From the NCBI GenBank assembly GCA_903867275.1, contig CAIPQY010000395.1:1-7509 (forward strand): DNA of 7,509 nucleotides, in the 5' to 3' direction. Positions 1 to 4,221 of the stretch are shown piece after piece. The notes beneath the pieces were generated by a model, which was not told the origin of the DNA, did no database searches, and was given only the letters and a program-made list of their open reading frames with translations. Within the stretch, counting starts at the first letter, position 1. Each line of letters begins with the position of its first letter. The stretch is from an uncultured bacterium. GTDB taxonomy: Bacteria > Planctomycetota > Phycisphaerae > Phycisphaerales > SM1A02. The translations under genes were made by a program, and so were the position numbers.

Positions 1-507
1 GGCGCGGCCGGTGATGCGCACCAGGCGACGCTCGAGCAGGCTCTTCAGCACCTCGCCGCACGCCACGCCGCGGATCGCTTCCAGTTCGCTGCGAAGCATG
101 GGCTGGCGGTAGGCGATGATGGCCAGCGTTTCCAGCGCGGCGGGCGTGAGTCGGCCCTGCTGGCGAAGACCACGCACCCGCGCAAGCAGCGGCGCAAAGA
201 CGCTGGTGGTGAGCAGCTGGTAGCCGCCGGCCAGTCGCTCGGCGCGGAAGGCGCGGCCCTGTGATTCGTATGCCTTGTTCAGCGCGTCGATCGCCTCGCG
301 AACCTGCGCGGCGGCGCTGTCCTTGGCCTTGGCACCAGGACGAAGACCCAGCATCTCGACCAGCTTCTGTTCGGTGACCGGGCGATCGTTGGTGAGCAGC
401 ACCGCCTCCACGCGCGCGGACAGCGGAAGGTCGGCGCACGGCACGTCATCGGCGGGCGCTTGCGCGACCGCGGTGTCGGGCACTTCGGAGGCTTCGACTT
501 CGCTCAT
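1..507 (-). CDS. scpB: Segregation and condensation protein B, 3' end cut by window
   Basis: ScpB is the winged-helix partner that, with the kleisin ScpA, binds the SMC ATPase and helps compact and separate sister chromosomes in the cytoplasm. The visible 169 residues hold an acidic, probably disordered N-terminus (1-27), a first winged-helix domain (about 28-110) and the start of the second. The family hallmark is clear at 120-149: an LTPAALETLAIIAYRQP stretch followed by R-S-E-L-E-A-I-R-G-V, ending with the ITGR turn (165-168) at the window edge. The ATG at 507 is chosen because it starts 8 bases after the atpC stop and the reading frame gives the usual N-terminus. No Shine-Dalgarno site precedes it, so translation probably depends on coupling to atpC. 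The reading frame is open at base 1 and the rest lies outside. The family assignment is confident from sequence; coupling is inference. Confidence 0.93.
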   Translation of the reverse strand, partial: MSEVEASEVPDTAVAQAPADDVPCADLPLSARVEAVLLTNDRPVTEQKLVEMLGLRPGAKAKDSAAAQVREAIDALNKAYESQGRAFRAERLAGGYQLLTTSVFAPLLARVRGLRQQGRLTPAALETLAIIAYRQPMLRSELEAIRGVACGEVLKSLLERRLVRITGRA

Positions 508-515
508 GCGTGTGC

Positions 516-926
516 TCAGCGGCTGCGCGTGGCAGCCACCTTGGCGTAGGCGATCTGCTGCGCGAGCTCGATGGCATCGCGCTGCTCGGGGCTGGTGCCG
601 CCGCCGCTCACGGCGTTGGCGGTGGCCTTCTGCAGTTCATCCGAGGCCTGCTTTGGATCGATGGTGGCCGCATCCACGGCCGAGTCGGCCAGCAGCATGA
701 GCACATCGCCCTGCATCTGCGCGAATCCACCCGCGATCACCAGCGTCTTGTTGCCGGCGGCGGCGTTCAGCGTGAACAGGCCGGGGCCCAGGCGGGTGAG
801 GAAGGGGCTGGCACCTGGCAGCACGCCCTTCTGGCCATCGAAGGCCTGGAAGCTGACATAGGTGGCCTCCTCGTTGAGGCACACGGAACTGGGGGTGACG
901 ACCGAGCAGCGGAAGGTGTTTGCCAT
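516..926 (-). CDS. atpC: F-type ATP synthase epsilon subunit
   Basis: Epsilon sits in the central stalk of F1Fo ATP synthase, links the gamma rotor to the c-ring and can inhibit ATP hydrolysis through its C-terminal helices. The 136-residue length is normal for the family. Residues 5-87 form the N-terminal beta-sandwich: VVTPS (9-13), the G-V-L-P-G-A-S-P-F-L-T motif (34-44), a GPG turn (47-49), the IAGGF strand (64-68) and a final V-L-M-L-L-A-D-S-A (75-83). Residues 88-103 and 113-134 look like the two C-terminal helices, joined by a Gly-Gly-Gly loop at 108-110. The ATG at 926 is preferred over an upstream in-frame start at 956 because a GGAG site lies 5 bases before it. No other atp gene lies in the 2.7 kb upstream on this strand, so it is detached from the beta subunit gene that normally precedes it. 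Confidence 0.93.
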   Translation of the reverse strand: MANTFRCSVVTPSSVCLNEEATYVSFQAFDGQKGVLPGASPFLTRLGPGLFTLNAAAGNKTLVIAGGFAQMQGDVLMLLADSAVDAATIDPKQASDELQKATANAVSGGGTSPEQRDAIELAQQIAYAKVAATRSR

Positions 927-931
927 GGGTT

Positions 932-935
932 CTCC
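932..935 (-). promoter_or_regulatory. Shine-Dalgarno site of atpC
   Basis: GGAG on the minus strand, 5 bases before the ATG at 926. It decides the start against the in-frame start ten codons upstream at 956. Confidence 0.7.
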
Positions 936-946
936 GAAGCGGGCGA

Positions 947-952
947 ATGGTA
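947..952 (-). promoter_or_regulatory. Possible -10 hexamer (TACCAT) for atpC-scpB
   Basis: TACCAT on the minus strand ends 20 bases before the atpC start, leaving room for a short leader that contains the Shine-Dalgarno site. No convincing -35 hexamer is visible at 16-18 bases. It is listed because similar TA-N2-AT hexamers occur 20-22 bases before two other starts in this window. Weak evidence; it may be chance. Confidence 0.25.
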
Positions 953-966
953 GCAAGGCGCCCGGC

Positions 967-985
967 GGGGCCGAAAATCAGCCCC
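967..985 (-). other. RNA hairpin spanning the CYTH gene stop codon
   Basis: Read on the minus strand, GGGGCTGA and TCGGCCCC form an 8-bp stem (one U-G wobble) around a three-base TTT loop. The left arm contains the TGA stop of the CYTH gene. No T-run follows, so it is not a typical intrinsic terminator. It could attenuate read-through into atpC or protect a processed 3' end. Confidence 0.45.
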
Positions 986-1493
986 TTGGCTGGCTTGGCG
1001 GGCCGTGCATGGCCAGTGCGTGGTTGCGCCAGCGCGGGTCGTGCGTGACCTCGGTGCCGGCAACGGCCTGCAGCCATGCCGGAAGCGTGACGGGCGTGGA
1101 CTCGGAGGGCAGTTCCACCTCGGCCATCCACAGCGGCCAGTCAAGGAACTGGTCCACCTCCCAGGTCAGGCCCCCGTGCTGCACGCGATGGCGGATCTTG
1201 CGGATGCGGCAACCCTGCGTGCTGGGCCACAGGCGTTCGAAGGTGGCGGCGTCGACGGTGCGCTCGGTCTCCTGACGCACCATTCCGCTGCCGCGCTTGA
1301 TGGTGTGGAGGCACTCCACGCGTCCATCGTCATGCTGGATGCGGCGGATGCGGCCTTCGGCGAATTGATCGGCGTCCAGACCGTGCTCGGGCAGATAGCC
1401 CTGCTCGATGCGCCAGGTGGGCGCGCCGGCGGGAATGACCGGTGCCGCCGTCAGCACCCACACGCGCTCGATCTCGTGGGCCGCCCCACTCAT
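978..1493 (-). CDS. CYTH-fold triphosphate tunnel metalloenzyme, probable inorganic triphosphatase
   Basis: The 171-residue protein matches the small bacterial CYTH enzymes, whose characterised members hydrolyse tripolyphosphate with divalent metal inside a beta-barrel tunnel. Visible landmarks are EIER at 7-10 (the E-x-E of the signature), RIRR (48-51), TIK (64-66), R73-Q-E-T-E77, KIRHR (99-103), W111-E-V-D114, AEVEL (124-128), and near the C-terminus EVT followed by DPRWRNHALA, as in the NeuTTM-like group. The lysine that normally completes E-x-E-x-K is a valine here (V11), an oddity at a substrate-binding position. The ATG at 1493 overlaps the holB stop as ATGA, and no Shine-Dalgarno site is needed if the two are coupled. 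The substrate cannot be read from sequence; thiamine triphosphate or an RNA 5' end are alternatives. Family assignment is strong, exact activity is inference. Confidence 0.85.
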   Translation of the reverse strand: MSGAAHEIERVWVLTAAPVIPAGAPTWRIEQGYLPEHGLDADQFAEGRIRRIQHDDGRVECLHTIKRGSGMVRQETERTVDAATFERLWPSTQGCRIRKIRHRVQHGGLTWEVDQFLDWPLWMAEVELPSESTPVTLPAWLQAVAGTEVTHDPRWRNHALAMHGPPSQPRG

Positions 1494-2605
1494 CGCGCCG
1501 CGCCCGCGGGGCGGCGTGCGGCCTGCGTCCACTCGGCGGTGAGCGCCGCAAGCGCAAGCTTGGGATTCACGTTGCCACGCACGTTCTCCTCGAAGCGCTG
1601 GATGCTTTCGGTGGCTTCCAGCGTGGCGGCGATGTCGGTGGCCACGCCGCGTTCGCACGCCGCGCGCAGTCGCTCGCGCAGATGCAGGCCGGCCAGACGC
1701 GCGATCAGGCCCAGGCCCAGTCGATTGGCCGCTTCCTTGCTCGCGTACTCGTTCTCCTTCACGATCGACTCGGCCAGCGCGGCGGCGCGCTCGTGCATCT
1801 GCTCGGCGAGCGATGCAGGAAACTCGCCGCGATCCATGGCCTGGAACGGTCGCTGGAAATCGCTCCACCAGTCGTGCAGGCCCTGACGCTCGGCGGCCAT
1901 CGCCGCACCGGGGCTGCCTTCGGCGAAGCGCAGCACCCACTCCAGTGCCTCGCCCTTCGATTGCAACGGCGTGTGCGCAAGCCACGCGCGCATGGCGGTG
2001 GCATCGAGCGGACCGAACGGCACCTGCTGACAGCGACTGCGGATGGTTGGCAGCAGGCGATCGAGCCGCGTGGTGAGCAGCAGCACGTAGGTGCGCGGTG
2101 GCGGCTCCTCCAGCGTCTTCAGCAGCGCGTTCTGTGCCTCGGCTTCCAGCAGCTCGGCCTCGTCGATCACGAACACCTTGCCCTGCCCGCGCGTGGCGGT
2201 GCGGAAGGCGGCGGAATCGTGGTGGCGACCTTCGCCGTCGGTGCCACCCAGCAGCGTCTCGCGCAGCAGATCAAGTGGAATGTTGAGCTGCTTGCGCTCG
2301 CGCAGCTCGCGGTTGGCGCTGTTGCGCGAAAGCTCCTTGCGGATCACGGTGCAGTCGGGATGCGTGCGCGCATCAAGCAGTCGCGCCTCGTCGCTTGTGG
2401 TGGGCGGCGCAAAGGCGCGGCGCTGCGCGATGGTTGCCGATGCATCCAGCACCAGACCGGCGAACAGTCGCGCGGCCAGCATCTTTCCGACGCCCATGGG
2501 GCCGTGCAGGATCCACGCGTGATGCACGCGATCCTGCGCAAGCGCCGCGGCAAACGCGCGAACGGCCGCGGCCTGGCCGAGCAACGGCGACGCGGCGTCA
2601 CTCAT
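1490..2605 (-). CDS. holB: DNA polymerase III delta' subunit (clamp-loader AAA+ ATPase)
   Basis: Delta' is the stator subunit of the clamp loader that opens the beta sliding clamp onto primed DNA. The 371-residue protein is near the usual length. It begins with a LLGQ motif (8-11), an HAWILHGP strand (29-36) and a Walker A-like loop GPMGVGK (35-41) followed by Met instead of Ser/Thr. The Walker B-like IDEAE is at 147-151, then Q-N-A-L-L-K-T-L-E-E-P-P (158-169), and sensor/arginine-finger IRSRC at 188-192. The four cysteines of the zinc module found between Walker A and B in classical delta' and DnaX are missing (only C85 remains). Residues 89-140 instead form a long charged insertion. The ATG at 2605 overlaps the previous stop (ATGA); a start eight codons upstream is less likely. 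DnaX is the main alternative, but that would need the zinc site and the longer C-terminus. Confidence 0.9.
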   Translation of the reverse strand: MSDAASPLLGQAAAVRAFAAALAQDRVHHAWILHGPMGVGKMLAARLFAGLVLDASATIAQRRAFAPPTTSDEARLLDARTHPDCTVIRKELSRNSANRELRERKQLNIPLDLLRETLLGGTDGEGRHHDSAAFRTATRGQGKVFVIDEAELLEAEAQNALLKTLEEPPPRTYVLLLTTRLDRLLPTIRSRCQQVPFGPLDATAMRAWLAHTPLQSKGEALEWVLRFAEGSPGAAMAAERQGLHDWWSDFQRPFQAMDRGEFPASLAEQMHERAAALAESIVKENEYASKEAANRLGLGLIARLAGLHLRERLRAACERGVATDIAATLEATESIQRFEENVRGNVNPKLALAALTAEWTQAARRPAGAAR

Positions 2606-3639
2606 GGAGGAATCTCGATCAACGCGCACTGCTGCTTCGAAAGCGGCGTGCCGGCTGGCGTGCCCTTCTGCGGCGGCTGTAGCAGCTCGTCGCCGTTCAC
2701 CAGCATGGCCGGGAACTGCTTGAACACCTTCTCCACCGCGGGGCTGAACAGCGTGCTGCGCGGGTCATAGGCGGTGCTGTCGAACACGCCCACGGTGACG
2801 ATGCTCAGACGCTTGTCCTCGTCATGCTTCACGTAGGCCTCCACGCCGCGCGTGCGAAGGCCTTTGCAGTACGCGTCGGCCTTGTTGCGCACCTCGTCCA
2901 TGGTGATCGTGTTGCTGTCGAAGTCGCTCCACATGGCCACCTGCACCGTGAACAGTGGATGCGTGTTCGGGAACTTGCGGCGCGCGCGCGTGAGGTCGTA
3001 GGGACCCACCGCGTCGGAGGATGTCTGCACGCGACTCAGGTACACGCGCGCGAAGGGCTGCACCTTGCCATCGGGCGAGATGGACTTGATGCGCTCGAGG
3101 AACGGCTTCACCGCCGGATCAGCGGGGCCGCTGAAGTGCCCCACCATCACCACCGATCCGCGCTCGGTGCTGCGAACGTATGCATCCTTCAAGTCGGGGT
3201 AGGTGGAGGCAAAGCGGTCGCGCGCGGCGGCGGCCACCTTCTCGTGACCTTCGTCACTCACGGTCGCCAGCACCACGCCCCAACGCTGACCAGCCGGTGC
3301 GTCGGGCGTGGCGCCGGATCGGGCCTTTCCGGCGGGTGCCGACGTGCCGGCGGGCAGGCCCGGAACACCCACGCCCTGCACGGCCTTGTTTCGGCGCTGC
3401 TCGCTGGCGTTGCCGTCCACTTCATCGCCTGGGTTCATCAACTCCTGGCCCGGATCAGCGGGCTGCGAGGCCGGCGGCGCCTTGCCACCGCCCTTGGCGC
3501 CGGACTGGGCGTGCGCAGGTGCCGAAATCAGCGTCAAAACCGCGCTGAGAAGGGGCAACCAAAGGCCGATGCGCTGACAACGCAAACACCCGCTGGGCGA
3601 GGGCTTAGGAAATCTTTTTCTGGGGCAGGATTCGTTCAA
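2602..3639 (-). CDS. Exported protein with two SPOR-like repeats, function unknown
   Basis: From the chosen start this is a 345-residue protein. It has a long basic n-region (7-23), a hydrophobic segment (about 24-40), a likely signal peptidase I site after AHA (42-44), and a Gly/Pro/Ala-rich linker (45-117). Two similar alpha/beta modules follow: residues 119-200, starting RWGVVLATV with SVVMVGHF (163-170), and 230-315, starting FTVQVAMW with IVTVGVF (280-286). Each has the beta-alpha-beta pattern and terminal G-x-F strand of SPOR-like domains, which in known proteins bind denuded peptidoglycan. A role at the cell wall is inference. There is no ATG; TTG codons at 3645, 3639 and 3585 are possible. 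I chose 3639 because GAAGG lies 8 bases upstream, but 3585 would give a more ordinary 26-residue signal peptide. It leads the block and overlaps holB by four bases. Confidence 0.7.
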   Translation of the reverse strand: MNESCPRKRFPKPSPSGCLRCQRIGLWLPLLSAVLTLISAPAHAQSGAKGGGKAPPASQPADPGQELMNPGDEVDGNASEQRRNKAVQGVGVPGLPAGTSAPAGKARSGATPDAPAGQRWGVVLATVSDEGHEKVAAAARDRFASTYPDLKDAYVRSTERGSVVMVGHFSGPADPAVKPFLERIKSISPDGKVQPFARVYLSRVQTSSDAVGPYDLTRARRKFPNTHPLFTVQVAMWSDFDSNTITMDEVRNKADAYCKGLRTRGVEAYVKHDEDKRLSIVTVGVFDSTAYDPRSTLFSPAVEKVFKQFPAMLVNGDELLQPPQKGTPAGTPLSKQQCALIEIPP

Positions 3640-3660
3640 GGGCAAGACCTTCGATTTCCG

Positions 3661-3666
3661 ATGCTA
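3661..3666 (-). promoter_or_regulatory. Possible -10 hexamer (TAGCAT) for the minus-strand block
   Basis: TAGCAT on the minus strand lies 21 bases before the TTG at 3639 and 15 before the TTG at 3645. No -35 hexamer is found at the proper distance; a TTGACT further upstream is 32 bases away. Weak, listed as a candidate only. Confidence 0.25.
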
Positions 3667-3674
3667 CCCGCACA

Positions 3675-3692
3675 GTCGCGTCTGTTCGCGAC
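3675..3692. repeat. Inverted repeat, candidate operator
   Basis: GTCGCG, six-base spacer TCTGTT, then CGCGAC: a perfect 6-6-6 dyad in the divergent promoter region. The symmetry would suit a dimeric repressor shared by both genes, but the arms are GC-only apart from one base pair and could arise by chance in this composition. Confidence 0.35.
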
Positions 3693-3741
3693 CCCCCAAG
3701 TCAATCCTTGCCGCAGGATGCGGAAGGCCAGATGCCGAGCG

Positions 3742-3762
3742 TGGACCAAAGGATTTGGACCA
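3742..3762. repeat. Direct repeat TGGACCA, 14-base period
   Basis: Two exact copies of TGGACCA (3742-3748 and 3756-3762) separated by AAGGATT, ending 20 bases before the flgM ATG. A-rich for this region, and overlapping a 5-3-5 inverted repeat. A regulator binding site or a promoter element recognised by an alternative sigma factor is possible; nothing proves either. Confidence 0.35.
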
Positions 3763-3772
3763 CCCCCGGCAC

Positions 3773-3776
3773 GGAG
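3773..3776 (+). promoter_or_regulatory. Shine-Dalgarno site of flgM
   Basis: GGAG placed 6 bases before the ATG at 3783. It selects this start over an in-frame TTG at 3708 that would add 25 residues unlike the family. Confidence 0.75.
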
Positions 3777-3782
3777 TTTCTC

Positions 3783-4094
3783 ATGTCCGAGATCAACCCC
3801 ATCCACGGTGCCCAGAGCAGCCCATTGTCGACGCCGGTCCAGCGTTCGCAATTGGATGCCGCATCGTCGACTTCGGGAACCTCATCCACCGCCTCCAGCA
3901 GCCGCGCCCAGATGCACGACCGCGTGGAGATTTCCGAACATGCCCGCCACCTGGAACGCCTGCGGCAGATGCCCGACGTGCGCCAGGGCAAGGTGGAAGC
4001 GGCCCGCAGTGCCATCGCTGAAGGCGTGTACGAGACGCCGGACCGGCTGCGCGCAGCACTGCTGAAGATGCTCGACGAGGTCGAGCCCGGCTGA
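3783..4094 (+). CDS. flgM: Negative regulator of flagellin synthesis, anti-sigma-28 factor
   Basis: FlgM binds and blocks the flagellar sigma factor FliA until the hook-basal body is finished, when it is exported and late flagellar genes turn on. The 103-residue length fits. The first 45 residues are rich in Ser, Thr, Pro and Gln and probably disordered, as in known FlgM proteins. The C-terminal half carries the family pattern: V-E-I-S-E-H-A-R (48-55), a leucine/arginine helix (57-62), PDVRQGKVEAAR (64-75), AIAEGVYETPDRL (77-89) and a closing helix L-L-K-M-L-D-E (93-99). The gene stands alone: it diverges from the SPOR-like gene and is closed by its own terminator, with no flagellar neighbours in view. 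A promoter was not identified. The short length and divergent N-terminus leave a small chance of a FlgM-like relative with another sigma partner. Confidence 0.85.
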   Translation: MSEINPIHGAQSSPLSTPVQRSQLDAASSTSGTSSTASSSRAQMHDRVEISEHARHLERLRQMPDVRQGKVEAARSAIAEGVYETPDRLRAALLKMLDEVEPG

Positions 4095-4123
4095 GCGCCG
4101 GAAACGAGCAAAAAAGGGCGATG

Positions 4124-4155
4124 CAAGGGCTCTGTTCGAGCCCTTGTTCGTTTTT
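4124..4155 (+). terminator. Rho-independent terminator after flgM
   Basis: A perfect 9-bp stem CAAGGGCTC/GAGCCCTTG (4124-4132 with 4138-4146) with the loop TGTTC, followed by TTCGTTTTT (4147-4155). An A-run at about 4110-4115 would supply a T-run on the opposite strand, so it could act in both directions. It ends 66 bases before the amidohydrolase start and separates that gene from flgM. Confidence 0.9.
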
Positions 4156-4193
4156 GTCGGCGGCAGATCGGCAAAACGCCTGCAACGCCGCAC

Positions 4194-4199
4194 TAGGAT
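4194..4199 (+). promoter_or_regulatory. Possible -10 hexamer (TAGGAT) for the amidohydrolase gene
   Basis: TAGGAT lies 22 bases before the ATG at 4222 and after the flgM terminator, where a new promoter is expected. No good -35 is seen at 16-18 bases; a TTGTCG is 34 bases away. Position supports it, sequence only weakly. Confidence 0.3.
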
Positions 4200-4202
4200 C
4201 GC

Positions 4203-4217
4203 GGTTCCATTGGAACC
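4203..4217 (+). promoter_or_regulatory. Perfect 7-1-7 palindrome before the amidohydrolase start
   Basis: GGTTCCA-T-TGGAACC, ending 4 bases before the ATG at 4222. It occupies the space where a Shine-Dalgarno site would be and lies just after the -10-like TAGGAT. It could be a repressor operator at the transcription start, but the one-base centre is too tight for a full RNA hairpin, favouring a DNA site. Confidence 0.5.
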
Positions 4218-4221
4218 CACC

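Larger units (their letters stand above)
3646..3782. promoter_or_regulatory. Divergent intergenic region between the SPOR-like gene and flgM
   Basis: This 137-base non-coding stretch must hold promoters for both directions. It contains a perfect 6-bp inverted repeat GTCGCG/CGCGAC around TCTGTT (3675-3692), a 5-bp inverted repeat ATCCT/AGGAT near 3705-3720, and a direct repeat TGGACCA at 3742-3748 and 3756-3762. The direct repeat overlaps CCAAA-GGA-TTTGG (3746-3758). I see no clear sigma-28 (TAAA...CGATAA) or sigma-54 (GG/GC) promoter for flgM. Confidence 0.5.

Noticed and set aside
1494..1985. N-terminal extension of the CYTH protein to 335 residues
   Set aside because: The added part is Arg/Ala/Gly-rich and overlaps holB in another frame; the CYTH fold begins right after the ATG at 1493.
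1442..2770. 442-residue open frame on the plus strand
   Set aside because: Lies opposite holB and parts of its neighbours; low-complexity shadow with no recognisable domain.
3766..3782. Sigma-54-like GGCACG...TTCTC before flgM
   Set aside because: The GC element at -12 is missing and the site overlaps the Shine-Dalgarno site and start codon.
2824..4065. 413-residue open frame on the plus strand
   Set aside because: Crosses the antisense of the SPOR-like gene, the divergent promoter region and flgM in a different frame; no motif.
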